Shown piece after piece: positions 1 to 12,179 of a stretch of DNA of 64,000 nt. The stretch's first letter is position 1, and every line of letters starts with the position of its first letter. The notes under the pieces were generated by a model, which saw nothing but the letters and a program-made list of their open reading frames with translations, ran no database searches and was not told the DNA's origin. This stretch comes from Tetmemena sp. SeJ-2015 (lineage: Eukaryota > Ciliophora > Spirotrichea > Sporadotrichida > Oxytrichidae). The translations under genes were made by a program, and so were the position numbers. The stretch spans positions 124,001 through 188,000 of the forward strand of contig JAJKFJ010020921.1 in NCBI GenBank assembly GCA_027382625.1, read 5' to 3'.

Positions 1-98
1 GATATTAAAAAAAAACAAATTTAACACAAAAAATCATTATAAATCAGCATCATATCTATCTCAAGTAAATTATTGTGGAAAAATCAGCTCAAAACATT

Positions 99-1170
99 TT
101 AGTATCCTCTAAAGATAAGTTCTGCAATATAGTTGAAGAGGAATTTATTCTTCATACTGAAAAGAATTATGATCTCTACCTTGTATACAATTCTGAAAAG
201 AAAAGATTTAGAAATTATAGATAGATATATTATAAAGTCATCAAAGGGCATATAAGGCATCAGACTCAAGAAGGTCTGATTGAAGGTGAGATACTGCTCA
301 AGTCTCTTTCTCTTCACTCCCTCTGTGACCTTCTTAAATTTGGGATCCTTGAAGCTCATATCTGCTATCTTGGAGTAAGTCTCCCCTATTAGCATCTGCA
401 ATTCTTTAACATCTACATACTCGTAAACTTCCTTGATCAATTCAGCATCTAAATCCTTAGGGAACTTGGTAAAAAAACTCGTTGCTCTCATCAATAGAAG
501 CCTTAGTTTTTTTTCATTAAAGCTTCATTTCTTTTAAAGATGAGGTCAAGAACAACCTCTAAGATTAGGCAATAGGCAGAATTCTCTTTGTAGAGCTTAG
601 AGGAGTCAAGAGAAGGAAGCTCTACATCTGGCTTTAGTGGCTTACTGATACTGTAGTAGAGCAGAAGATTAATGACGTAGATTTTTTAATTAGAAAAAAA
701 TCTGCTCATGAAGATCTACAAGCTATCAGTTTCTTTTGATATTATTTCTAGAGCGGTATCTAAGGCTCTTAATTTCTTGTGAAGTCAGGGAATTGGTGAC
801 ATCAGTTTGTATACTTTCTAAGTTTTCTCTCAAAGTATACTTTGTTTGCATAGAACTCTTCTAGGTCTGGCAATTCCTTGCTCTGCAAGGTGTCTTTCTT
901 TATCTTATATTCACTCTATGAAACGGTTAGAAACTTGCTTTCTGAGTCTTTGTAAAAGTAGATAATTTCTTGTTTCGTTTCATTTGATGATTTAATGAGT
1001 ATAGAGAATATCAATAGGCACTTTCTCTCCCTTAGCAATTATAAGTGAGGTCCTATGGGCAGCGAAGAAGTCCATTATTTTGAAGCATCTTAAGGCAGTG
1101 ACTTCACGATAGTATAGGCTGGGCGGCTTGAGAGATCTATTTTTTTATTATTTATGATGTCTAATATAAA
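99..1170 (-). CDS. C-terminal part of RCC1-like locus, otherwise unrecognised
   Basis: Minus-strand coding in the all-sense code. The last 131 codons (494 down to 99) contain no stop codon of any kind and read as a charged, helical protein segment (FFTKFPKDLDAELIKEVYEY). Upstream, in another frame, lies a segment ending FKRNEALMKK. The two frames meet at a run of eight A (T on the plus strand, about 512-519); a run of nine would join them, so a one-base homopolymer loss is the simplest explanation. Near 1025-1085 the segment DFFAAHRTSLIIAKGEKV resembles the end of an RCC1 repeat, linking this to the locus just upstream. The remaining C-terminal part matches no family I recognise. Exact exon limits are unknown. 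Confidence 0.5.
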
Positions 1171-1384
1171 TTTTTTAATATTTTAACGTTAGATTAAAGC
1201 GCTGCACAAGTAATGTATCATTTATAGAGATTTTTTTCTCTCCAGACAACTCAACTACCACTGTTTTACCTCATCCTGATTTACATTCTTACAACCCTTT
1301 ATTTTTGAATAAATTCTTCACTATATATCTTCTCGTCCCCACCCTTTGACTAAGTTATGTCTCGTTGAAAGTAGTTTTACTTAA

Positions 1385-2300
1385 CCTGGCTGATTGAATC
1401 AAGTTTCTTTCTCTGCACTCGTCTTCAAACAGTACCAAAGAGTGATCAAAGCCAGCAGCTACCTTGATAGCTTTAAAGTTTTCCATGGCAAGCAACTTCA
1501 ACTTCTTAGGCTAGAAAACTCCATCCTAGATGTCTTCTTGGTAAATAGATCTCTTATTAATGTTGTTACCCCAAGCTCATAGAGCTCAATCATAGTCAAT
1601 TGCAAGCACATGACTAGAACAAGAGCGAAATTTTCTCGAACTTTGTCACGTCTTGATCATATTTAACTGACTTACAAATCTTGGAAAGCTTCAAAAGACC
1701 TCCTTATCCCTTGAGTCCTTGTTCATTTCTACCTGCAGTCTAGAGCTCCTCTTCTCAGTCTTTTAGCTGCAATTTAAAGCTCCAATCTTTGTTCTTTGTA
1801 TTAGAGCACCAAACTCTAAGATCCTTTAGTCGCTCCTTTAATGGAATTAGAATCACCTTGCTGTCACTATCTAGGCAGATTTATTTGAGGAGCTTATTTA
1901 TGCTTCCATAAAGTTTCCACTCTCAGTGAAGAAATGTCAAATATCTTCTCCTCATCATCAACTTTTTCAAAGACTGCCATATAGCTATATTCGATGTAAA
2001 GCCCAAGATGTCCCTTATCTCCATATCTTGTTTTCCTCGGTCATCATATGGTATTGAATTTTCCTGATGTGGCTTAAATTATTTTCCCTTTGATTTAATC
2101 AATCTTTTGATGCTCAACTTATTCACTGCCAGATCTCTTAATTTGTCAAGCTCTAAATAAATCCTTATAATTATAAAGGGAGAAGGAATGTGAACCTGTA
2201 GGGAAAACTCATTGAAGAGCCTTGGGATGAGTGTTGCTTTCGCCGTTTAGCCCAAGTCTGGTATTTGCGGTTTCTCCAAATGCATCAACAATTTGCTTTT
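1385..2300 (-). CDS. RCC1-repeat (beta-propeller) protein, broken frame
   Basis: Reading TAA/TAG as Gln and TGA as Trp, the minus strand shows several blades of an RCC1/UVR8-type propeller in order: DAFGETANTRLGLNGESN (about 2290-2235), KIIQATSGKFNTIWW followed by YGDKGHLGLY (about 2060-2000), TAGRNEQGLKGQGG (about 1745-1690), and AIKVAAGFDHSLVLFEDE (about 1500-1440). The pattern G-x-N-x-x-G-x-L-G plus V-A-x-G-x-x-H-S-L-x-L is the RCC1 hallmark. Such proteins act as guanine-nucleotide exchange factors or as interaction scaffolds, and sequence alone does not decide which. Frames differ between the first two and the last two blades, so an intron or indel lies near 1860. Two TGA codons fall where the repeat tolerates Trp. 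Confidence 0.6.
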
Positions 2301-2469
2301 TTTGAAATGTATAATTACATAGGATGTACTTAGTTACTTATCCAGTAAATCAGCAAGTACTGATTAAGTAAATCGATTTTTAATTTATTCCTAAAATTCT
2401 ATTCTTCATAATAAGGTTGAAGATATTCAAGTCAGATAGGTAAATTTCGATTTCTTTAATTCGCCATGA

Positions 2470-2960
2470 AGCTCGTTGTTATAGTTGTCGATGCTCTTTC
2501 TATTTGCACTTGAAGATTTGATTCAAGAATAAGTGTTCACTAAGAGCAGTTTTTTTAATAAAACTTTAAAGTAAACTTTTCCGCATCCTTCTTCTCAAAC
2601 TTAGCTAATATCTTTGACTCAAACGCAAAGTGATTCGCCTCAACTATAAGCAAGAGAAATTATATCTATGGATGATAAAAACTGAGAATTCATCTCATCT
2701 ATTACTTGAGCTCTTTTTGGTAATCTTCCAGGTTCTATTGATGAATGCAATGCTTTATGAATTTAAATTTATCATCATCAGCAGCATTGAGCATTTTTTA
2801 GACAATGAACATAATTTACAAATTGATTCTTCTGCTAAACACAAGTTTTCTTGTCTTGATTGAAAGTATGCCCTCAGAATTTTTAAGACTGGTGTAAAAA
2901 TTTGCTTATCCTTGATCGTTTATGGTAAGATGAAATTCTAGAATTTTCATACAAATAATT
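2470..2960 (-). CDS. probable N-terminal part of the RCC1-like locus
   Basis: The minus strand continues open upstream of the RCC1 blades. Readable segments include KNSEGILSIKTRKLVFSRR, ADDDKFKFIKHCIHQQNLED and EANHFAFESKILAKFEKK, with first-position purine bias typical of coding sequence. A frame change occurs near 2490-2510, where NRKSIDNYNNELHGELKK reads in a neighbouring frame. No domain is recognised. Assignment to the RCC1 gene is by adjacency and strand only. It could be a separate gene. Confidence 0.4.
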
Positions 2961-3195
2961 GTTACACATCAATTCCCCTATGTCATAGTCGATTGCAGTT
3001 GTCACTTCTTTTAGAAGGGAGTAGTTTAGAATGAAGTCAATGTTTTTGTTTTCAGCTACTTAAAATTTTAAAATGAGAGTGTATGAATAAATTATCATTG
3101 ATATATATTTCCGGTTAATTAAAAATTCTTATCAAGGAACTTAAACTAATTGAGGATGCAGTGATCATTTAGCTGTAGGCTGAAGTAGAATCATC

Positions 3196-4560
3196 TTAAA
3201 AAATTACAATTAGTGTGATCAGGATATGGTAAAGAGCAGGTGCATAATATTTATTCTCAAGCGGGGGCTTACCCTAATTTCGATAAGCAGGTCTATAAAG
3301 AAGGCCAGGAAGCTTTGGTTCATTACTTTCAAGTATTTCTCTTCAGTGGAGAAGGATCCAAATATTTTAGGAGAATTTATCTTCCTCTCTTACATCGTTT
3401 TGAAATCATTCTCTAGGATATCGAATCTGAAAAAGTTCAAGAGGAAACTAATGCATTGAGGCTCCTCATTACAGAAGGTTAAGAGAATATGGACTTAATT
3501 TCTTTCAGCTTTGTTTTGGAGCCAGTAGAGTGATAATAGAGGAAGGCTTCATTAAAGTTCTCTCCAGGAAGCGACGAGGCTATCAAGCTGTTCTTATTCT
3601 TGAGAACTATCTTAAAGAAGACTTTAAGATTGCAAGTGCCTAGGAGTGGCCATTAACTTGCGTCCATATGAGTTCTCTAAGTACACAAGGATATGTGAGA
3701 AAATGGTTGGGAGTTACCGGAGAGAGACTGATTCAGAGATATACTTGTAGATCTCTTGGGGCTGAGCTTCCTCAGTTTTTTACTTGCACTCATCTCTCAT
3801 TTTATCTTCATAAAAGGATTACTAAATGCAAGGTCGAGATACCTTCTAACACTCGCTCTTGTTCATGAATACTTTACTGACAAAGGGGAATTCGAAATTG
3901 TGAGCTAAGAAACATTTTTAAAATGATACATCATTTTCAAGATGGTTAAGGTCAGGCCTACAATAATATTGACGATATTTGCAGCTGCTTTTACATTGAT
4001 GAACTTGCCTATGACCTCAACTCCTAAACACTTGATATGGCGACAGTAGAAAGCTAGACGGGAAAAGACTTCGCCAAAGCCTTCCTTGCTGATCTTGAAC
4101 TCTATCTCAAGCAACAAGAAATTTTGAAATATAGGAGCTCAGCCATAATTTGCGGGCTTAGGAAAGCCTCCCCCAGCAGCTGCTTCTTTAAGTCTATAGG
4201 TTTTACCTCTTCCCTCTTATCTAGATACAGTTGCCTTGACTGGTATGGGAAAAGAATCCTTTGAAAATATGTTGGTGGCAGATACAGGGAAGAATTACTT
4301 AGTAGATCCTTGACAATTAATACCACCCCATATCGCACAAAATAGTTATCAATATAGAAAAATGCTTCTACAATCAAGAGCCCTTCAAATGTTAGCTAAG
4401 AGCTCATGAACTTTATCAGCATAAGCTAAATATCAAAGAAGGCAGTCTAGTAGCGAGGACGAGACAAAAATGCTCAGAGCGCGAAGGGATATGAGAATTG
4501 CGAATTTGAAGAGTTGGAAAAAGAGTTAAGAATCTGATAGAGCAAGTCAAGAATAATAAG
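3196..4560 (+). CDS. unrecognised protein, coding in three frame segments
   Basis: Strong coding texture on the plus strand in the all-sense code. From about 3226 one frame reads GKEQVHNIYSQAGAYPNF and runs to about 3660. A second covers NLRPYEFSKYTRICEKMVG and then a hydrophobic stretch (about 3745-3840), probably a membrane segment. A third covers MATVESQTGKDFAKAFLADL (about 4040-4110), then GMGKESFENMLVADTGKNY (about 4245-4300), and ends in an Arg/Lys/Ser-rich tail (SSEDETKMLRARRDMRIANL). Minus-strand open frames over 3905-4377 are shadows of this gene. Frame changes fall next to short homopolymers such as the CCCCC at about 4170. Function is unknown. Confidence 0.5.
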
Positions 4561-4569
4561 TAGTTTTAT

Positions 4570-6140
4570 TTAGATAAAGAATCACAAGACTCAAAAAAAA
4601 TATATGCAGAAAAAAAATTTGGGAAGATAAAAAAGCAAAAGCGACATGACTAAACCAATAGGAGCCTGGACAAGTCATGTTAACTAAATGGATGCTTAGT
4701 GAGAAACTGTTGTTCCTTCCACATGTATTGCAGCTTCGAGGGCTGCAAAGAGCTTTTGGTCATTATAAGAAATCACTGGTGCAGGCATGTCAAAGCTCAT
4801 TTAGCTAATGGTGCCTCCAGAGTCGAAATTTCCTTTTAATGATGCAGTGGAGCAGATTTTTAGTACTGTAAAAAGTGTAACAGGCATTCTCTCAATGTAG
4901 AGCTGTGAGCTAATTAAAATAATACTATCAATAAATTGAGAAGTAGAATCTCTCAATTCAAATTCCAGTAAAATATAATATAGTAATAGGTTCAGATAAA
5001 TAGTCTGATGTATTTTTATATCTGTGAAAATAAAAAGTTAAAGAAGAAATAGGGTTCTAAAAAGTTTGTAGCATTCATTTAAGGAAGCAACTGGTAGTTT
5101 TAAATGTCATAGAATAAATGTTTGCTAATTTATTGCTGAATTGTGCTTTTCTAATAAGTATCATAGAAGATGAAGCTTCAATAGCAGGTAGAGAAAGAGA
5201 AAGCTGTTTAAGATAGTCGCAAAAAAGAAAGAGCATTCTCGTATATGATGCAAAGAGTTTAATTAACTTTAAAGAAAACTTTCTACTAAGAAATTTGCAT
5301 TTAAAAAATCCAAACTCAAACAATTGATTTGAACTACATAAATATAGGGTCTTATATTTTCTTTGTCATTTAGCTTCTGTGAGATAAAATATTAATAGTA
5401 TATTTATAGTTATCTATAAAGATTAATTTCAAATTACTTACTACAAATCTTTGAAAAAGAAGTGCGAATTATTTAAAACAGCTAAGAAAGTAAAATAAGG
5501 TATATAGTAGAGGATTGCTTATAGAATAATAAAGTCCGAATAGAAATAGGAAACATTTAATACTAAAATGATATTGCGTCCCTCTTCACTAATCTAATTA
5601 AGATAGCAATTTAAATAAGCCTAAAAACATAATTAAAACAGTAATTGTAAAACTAAAAACATATAAATTATGAACATTTATTTCTTAAACAAACTAAAAT
5701 TTTAAAAATACGAAGGAAATACAACAGATCAATTAAAAGCTTGAATACAAATCATTTAGTAGATTTATTAAGTTCTAAAAAACGTCTTTGAACAAAAATA
5801 CAATTTTTTAATTTACTCTTCGACAGAATTTCTTTTTTAATCGTAGTAAATTAGCCACTAAAATATGTAAGAGATATTCTACTGTTGTTAAATAATATAC
5901 TTTATATATTTTATACTCAAAATTTTATCATCCTAACTAAGATTAATGGCCGCCGAGCACTATTTGCTAGTAGGTAACTATATTTCAAATAAAGTTTCAG
6001 CCTTCATTTGTAATTTCTGTTGTATTTATACGTATTTTTATTCACCTTCTTATAATCATACCTTATTAATTCTCACACTAAAATATAGACATTTATATTA
6101 AAGAGTTTATTCATTTTTTTTAGCTAAATTAAATTAAAAA
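4570..6140. other. AT-rich stretch, no supported gene
   Basis: Composition drops to strongly AT-rich with scattered poly-A and poly-T. A short open frame at 5075-5323 on the minus strand has no recognisable features. I see no tRNA, repeat array or conserved element. Confidence 0.4.
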
Positions 6141-6151
6141 AATATAAGTTT

Positions 6152-6990
6152 GGGGGGGAGGAAGTGCACCTCCCCCCCTTTTTATGGTCAAAATAGCCCC
6201 AAAATCGTCCATATAGGCCGAAATGGGCCAAAAATTTCAAAAAATTAAGAGTTTTTGACTTTAAATTTTTAAGGTTCAAATTTCATGATTTCAATTTTTT
6301 CCCAAAATTTACTCAAAAAATGTTTCAAGTCAAATTTACCATTAAAATAATAGTTTTAAAAATATAGGCAAATTTAGGCAGATTCTTTATTAGTATAAGC
6401 AAGATTACAATACTCGCCAGATAGAAGGCTATAATTAAATTTTATTTTATAAATATTGCGCTATTTGCTCCTCCAACATAGAGAAATCTTCCTCGAATTT
6501 TTACTTTAAGAAGAATATGGCAAGTTAAGTTCAAAGTCAAGATAATTTCATCTATCTAGTATTTCGTTTCTTACTCTGACTTTTAACAAAGAGAAAGTCT
6601 CGCTAATTCTATTTTAAAGTACAAGCTTTATTTACGATTTTGATAAAAGCATTTTAAAATTCTTGGAATTAATTGCAGAACTATCCCACCATTTTTTCAT
6701 CATTTCTTAGGCTCACTATTTGAAGAAGAATATATAGGAGTTCAAATGTGACTCAGTCATTAAAAGGAGATGGGTCCAAAAAAATGAAAGTATTTCATCA
6801 AATAGACTTAAAAACAAAAATAGAAAATTTTTTTAAAAAATTGAAATCATGAAATTTGACACTCAAGGAAATTTTGGAAGGGCAAAACTCTTAATTTTTT
6901 GGCATTTTTTTTGGCCCATTTCGGCTATTATGGACGATTTGGGGCATTTGACCATAAAAAGTGGGGGGGGTGCACTTCCGTCCCCCCCCT
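6152..6990. mobile_element. TIR element with G-tract/C-tract hairpin ends (~840 bp)
   Basis: Two arms of about 150 bp are inverted copies: left about 6152-6310, right about 6825-6990. Each arm begins with a G run, the motif GAAGTGCAC and a C run, so each end can fold into its own hairpin. The arms then share TTTTATGGTCAAA, the block CCAAA...CGTCCATA and GAAATGGGCCAAAAA, and an inner block with GAAATC/CATGAAATTTGA. About 500 bp of AT-rich spacer lacks coding texture, so this looks non-autonomous (MITE-like). Flanks share only an imperfect TAAGTTT/TAAAGTTT, so a target-site duplication is not firmly seen. Confidence 0.75.
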
Positions 6991-6999
6991 TAAAGTTTT

Positions 7000-8400
7000 T
7001 AAATTAAGTTTATAAATGTAATTTTCAATTATAAATATAGCATAATTTAGATAGATATTTAAGTGCTAACCCTTAGCATACTTCATAATTATTCTTGGTC
7101 TCAATTTAATAATATTTTTAAAATGGAGGCTATTGATGTTTGTGACTAGTGCTAAATTAAGATAAGTAAAGAATTATGGAAAAAGATATTGAAATAGATT
7201 ACTAGTATAAATTTTAGGATCCATTTTTAATTTATTCTATAAATTACAGTTCTGTCACAGCAAATTTCATTTAAATATAGAATGTATTATGTTCTAATTT
7301 GCCAAATAATTTGATAATTTTTTCACAACTATATAATAATTCAATTTATGGTAAAAAATAACAGATATATTAAAAAAGATGTTGAAGATACATCTTATAT
7401 TAAATATAAAGCAATATAATGAAAGATAGGCTAATATTGAAAAAGGCTAAAGATAAATAAAATATTTTTTAAAAAGAATATTTGTTATAAAATATGAAAT
7501 TAAATATATGACTTAAAATCTTTTATATTCTAAGAAAAAAGTAAAATTATATTAAATTTAAATTAAAAATTTAATAAATATTGGTTAGAATTAAATAAAA
7601 GAGAATCAAATTAAATATTATATTAAAATGGAATACATTCGTGACAGTTGAATAGTGTTCAATTTTAATAAATATTATACCATTCAATTTAGCATAAAAT
7701 TTTAGAAACATTTTATCATTGAAACTTTATTGTGATCGCATCCATTCAAGAGTTATAAGTTACACAAGTTTTAATAATTTGAAGATGATGTATAAAAATG
7801 CGAGTATCATATCTTGCATCAGAGATGCGTTTCTAAGATGACAAAATAAAACATCATTGTGTATTTAAATCATGGATTTTAATTTAATAATAACTGCCAA
7901 AAAAGAATATAAAAATTTTAAAGAACGAAAAAATAAATCTTAATAGAAAACTAAAGTTAATCTAAATTAAAAAATATTTGTAATATAGAATACAAAAGAA
8001 AAGTCAATGTTAATCTCTTCTGTAAATTCGAATTGCAGAAGTGAGTGAAATTAAATCTTATTGCAAAAAACAATTTGCTGATGGAAGTTAATCTCAATCG
8101 TATTACAAAAGAGTTTCGAAAATATTTTTAGATTTATGAATATGCGAAGTTCGCTTATTAGGACCAAGACAGACCTGCAGCTCACGATTGGCTCAGAATT
8201 AGTTATCCAAACAAAAATATTTACGAAGAAAATTAAATTTTTTCTTTTGGTGAACCTAGAAACCCTAAAATGTGTCCAGGGCATAGAGAACATAAAACTA
8301 ATTCATAAATATTTTTATTTGAACAGCTAATTCTGAACCAGTCGGGAACTGTGGGTCAGTCTTGGCATTACCTATTTTCTTTATATATCTTGCTTTATTC
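7000..8400. other. AT-rich stretch, no supported gene
   Basis: Mostly A/T with short open frames on both strands around 8051-8330 that overlap each other and show no family signature. No structured RNA is recognised. Confidence 0.35.
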
Positions 8401-8449
8401 CGTATTTAATTTTAGTATTCAGTATTTTATTTTAATACTCCGAATTAAA

Positions 8450-9400
8450 GTTTTGTAATACGTGCTGGGTGATTAGATTTTTTGAGGATGGCGAGGTGGA
8501 ACAACGAACCTTGCTGGCAGGTACTTATTATTTTAGCGTAATTATGCGCTTGTATGATTAAACTCAAATCATAATCTTTTTGTTTCCAGAAATCACAAAA
8601 TAGCCAAGGCTTTTCAGACGCTCATTTCGTGGTAAGTCCCATCACTTTGACCACTCGCTCAGTTATTCCCATTTCCGCACAATAATAATGATATAAATGC
8701 AAAATACTGTCTAATTACGACGCCCTAAATCAAATTTGCACTTCTAATTCTCTCTATGATGATTAGTAGCATAGAAATGGGGTATCAGCTAAATAAAGTT
8801 GGCGAATTATAAGTGGGGGATCATCTTTTTTTCTAAAGTGTCGTGGAGAACCTTGTAATCTTCTCGCAGTTGCTGATATTGCGCCAAAGAGTTTATTTTA
8901 GCACAACTATGCGATTTGAAGGGCGAAACTCTTGGAAAATCCCAAAAGCTTTATTCATGATGATTACATAATATATAATTCTAGGTGGTATTTTTAAATA
9001 AAAATTAGAAAAAAAATATACTGTGGGTATTTTTCTCAAAGTACTAGCAATGATCTCAATGCATTGAGAATAAGATTTAAAGATGTCACAATAAATTTTC
9101 TACGAGAATATTTTTCTAAAAATTACGAACTTATTTCAACTAGAAAATATTTAATTAAATTACTTTAGTTACTATTTTTACATTGCCCACTTATTAAGTA
9201 TTGCCATCCTTGCTGTTTGTACTCGGATAATAAAAACATGCTCTTCCCTGACTAATTACGACGCCATGATTCTAATTTGCAGCACTCTTAAATAACTGTT
9301 TGCATAGATACAGCGAATGATAGAACTTACTTAAAAAAAGAGAGTACTCAGCCATTTACAAGAGTGGTATGGAAAACCTAGGAACCTTCTGGAAGTTCAA
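8450..9400. repeat. dispersed noncoding repeat, about 355-bp unit, three degenerate units
   Basis: Blocks recur near 8483, 8840 and 9355: a T-rich tract, then a GTGGAGAA-like block, then CCTT followed by a GCAG-like block. The marker ACTAATTACGACGCC occurs near 8711 and 9251. The same two blocks occur in 48295-48715, again about 355 bp apart. Units are diverged. There is no open frame or terminal inversion, so this is a satellite-like or retroposed noncoding unit, type undetermined. Confidence 0.5.
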
Positions 9401-9834
9401 ATTAGATATATTAAATATTTAAAGAGATTAAATATATTATGGTTTGAATTTATTTAAAATCCTTGATTCATTTTAATAAAAATGTGAGATTTCAAATTTC
9501 TTTCTAGTCTAAATCGCCAATACACCTGATTTGCAGCTTATTCCATACATTGTAGCAAATTTATTTGAGTTTCTACTTTAGTCATCCTCGTTTCACCTTT
9601 TAGCAATGATATATTACTCTTAAACACTCCATCTCTCTTTTTTTCGTCCTCATTTAAACTTGTGTCTCTTATTACTCTTTACTGAGCGCTTCCCTAAAAA
9701 ATTATAATGATAAAAAGTCTTAGAACTATGCTGAATCGAATAGTTTAATAATTATTCAGTTTAGAGATAACTAACTTCCACGTATTTATTCCATTATGAT
9801 TTTAATTCGTATTTTTTATTATATTTAATTCTCA

Positions 9835-11375
9835 GCTAAAACTTTCTCTCAAGAGCCCAGATTGCTCAAGACCCTAGGAAGCAATCCTCTTAGCTCGTTA
9901 AACTCTTCTAAAAGAGAATCTGCATTCTCGAATTTCTCAAGTCAAATAAAGGATTAGCATACAGCTGGAAAGGCTAGCTAACTTCGTCTCAGCCTTGACA
10001 AGGACAACTAGGTAGAGATCATAAAGGATCAAGAGTCAGACTGGCTAAGGCAAGTAGAATAATAAACGGCGACCTTAGGCAAAATGATGAGAAAATCTAG
10101 GAGGAAATGTTCGGAGATATCTTTGATTAACCCCAAGTGGACTGAAACACGAGAGGGTTATTTCTATTGAGAACATTACCAAGCTATTAATATAATGAAT
10201 ATGGCCTTCTCTTCTTATAGTATTTAAAAATATCAGAAGTTGGTAGCAGACACAACACAACGATTTGTCATGTCGAGCCACCGCTCTGCTCAATATACCG
10301 TAATATTCTATAGCAAGACTTGTGTCATTGATCTTGTCGCCTCTTTCTGGATTGAGGATAGCAAAATGGTGGCTTGCATCGTCTTGATAAGATACACAAA
10401 ACCTAAATAAGAAAATTCCAGCAGCCACTGGGCATCTACTTCCACACCATAGGCGGCTACTTTGAAGTGAGACCATGAAGTGCTCATAGTTGATGAGTTT
10501 GACGCGGTTATTATAACTCATCCATGGCATCACAATGATTTCAAACTGTGCTGCCTTCGTGATTTCTCTGATATGGAGAGTTACCTACATAGCGCGAATG
10601 GAGATGCAAGTATTGAAAGAGTGAAAGCCTTTGATCAAGCCCAGGCGACTCGGCTTTGTGAGCCAGTATAAGTCCTTCAAGGACTCAAGCAAGATTTTGG
10701 AGGAGAAATCCAGATCTGCGTTTATAAAAAAGTTCGGATGCTTCTTGAACAGTGAGCCTCAGTCAGGCCTTTAATTCTATTTGCAGACGAAAACGATCAC
10801 GGCAAGATCAGGAGACTAACTGAGGACATGAAGAGAGTAAAGGTTGCTGCAGGGATATCCATAGACAACATGGAGCTGATCTCAACTTGATATTCAGGTA
10901 TCTTTTTGTTCTTTTAGTGAAAATTCTTTGGATACAACTACAAATTTAGACGAGACGCCTTGGTGATCATCACCTGTGCCATCTCCTCTGAGATTACTTA
11001 TCATCAGATGAGGGGAGCGGCATACACGATCTATGAATGCGTTAGAATCCAATTATCTTCCCATTTCGTTCTTGACCAAGGCACATGTACTTAGTGGTCT
11101 CAGCAGCCTCTTAACTGTGGTGAATAGAGATTAAGAGAGACTCATGCAACTCATTTACCGACGATGGAAGCAGAAAATACTGATTGGAAGCAGCTCAAAG
11201 AGGCTGACCAGATGTTGACCAGAAATAATGATATCAAGATTGAGATTGAAGCATTCAAAAATGGTGATAGTTTGAAGGTTTGAGAAAAGATAGGCATACC
11301 TAGCAGTAAAAGAGTAAGTGAGCAAACCAGGATAAGATGTTTTTCATAATTATTCATTCTTAAAAATTTCTGAAA
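9835..11375 (+). CDS. unrecognised ~510-aa protein with a VDEFD segment
   Basis: One plus-strand frame runs unbroken for about 510 codons if TAA/TAG are Gln and TGA is Trp; only six TGA occur in it. It reads LLKTLGSNPLSSLNSSKRES near the start and DHEVLIVDEFDAVIITHPW at about 10465-10520. It continues ASVRPLILFADENDHGKIRR (about 10755-10810), then YKFRRDALVIITCAISSE, and ends with AENTDWKQLKEADQML and EIEAFKNGDSLKV. LIVDEFD after a hydrophobic strand resembles a Walker B/DEAD-type motif, which hints at a P-loop NTPase or SecA/SF2-like fold. I cannot find a convincing Walker A, so function stays open. A 152-codon minus-strand open frame at 10075-10533 is its shadow. Confidence 0.6.
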
Positions 11376-11689
11376 TTTGTTTATTATTATAAAAGCCAGC
11401 TAGTATCCCACTTTTATTTCAAGTAGGGAATTTCTTGAAGTCTCAGCAATTTTAAAAATATGGGAGAACGATCCAGCCAATCATTAGAATGCAATTCACT
11501 TAAACGCCTCAAGGTCATAAATTACTAATTCTTATCTCAATCAAGAATAGAGAATTCCTAGAACGCATATGGTACAAATGCTTGTCACAGTCTGGATATG
11601 GATAGCTCCTTTAATAATTTATGATATGCAAGATTCTATATTTTAATTAATTCTTATTTAAAAGCTAAAACTTTCTAAGTATTTATTCT

Positions 11690-12150
11690 CTTAATCTTTA
11701 ACTCATCTTAGCTACTATTCCCTTGTCACTCTTTTTTAAGGGCTTTTGAACTTGCTTTATTTGTTAAAGACTGATTCTGCAAGTGGCAATAGCCTATCTC
11801 GGTTGTGAATTTTTAACACGAGGAGTAGTTTTCGATGCGGTATAACTTAATGGAGTGAGTTGTTTGAAAATCAATTTGAATTGAGCTGCTGACACAATGC
11901 CTTTATCAGATAGCTGCAATGAACTTTCAAATTTATAGCTCGATCGCGAGGTTGTTCTACTTGAAATGGTCACAGGTACCAATAAGTCACAAAATTTTGC
12001 AATGTCTATTAAGTGCTAATGAATGTAGTGGATTGATTATCCTGTCTGAGTTGAGATGCGGGCCAGAACAGCAATGAAATAACAAATCTGAAAGTCCTAT
12101 GCTGGCCCCCTAAAAGTCTGAGCTTCTTCAATTCTTATCTCAAGTATAGA
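11690..12150 (-). CDS. unrecognised basic protein segment
   Basis: The minus strand reads a Ser/Thr/Lys-rich sequence in one frame: TISSRTTSRSSYKFESS, then DKGIVSAAQFKLIFKQL, then a basic tail KPLKKSDKGIVAKMSQRL. TAA and TAG appear as Gln and no TGA interrupts about 105 codons. No domain is recognised. Upstream of 11982 the frame is less certain. Confidence 0.4.
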
Positions 12151-12179
12151 GAGGAGTAAACTAGATTGAGTTTCCCACT

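Noticed and set aside
10075..10533. Longest standard-code open frame (152 aa, minus)
   Set aside because: It is the antisense shadow of the plus-strand ~510-codon gene, whose codon texture is much better.
10905..10925. 20-nt GT...AG intron near 10899-10919
   Set aside because: The frame reads straight through it into good coding, so removal is unnecessary.
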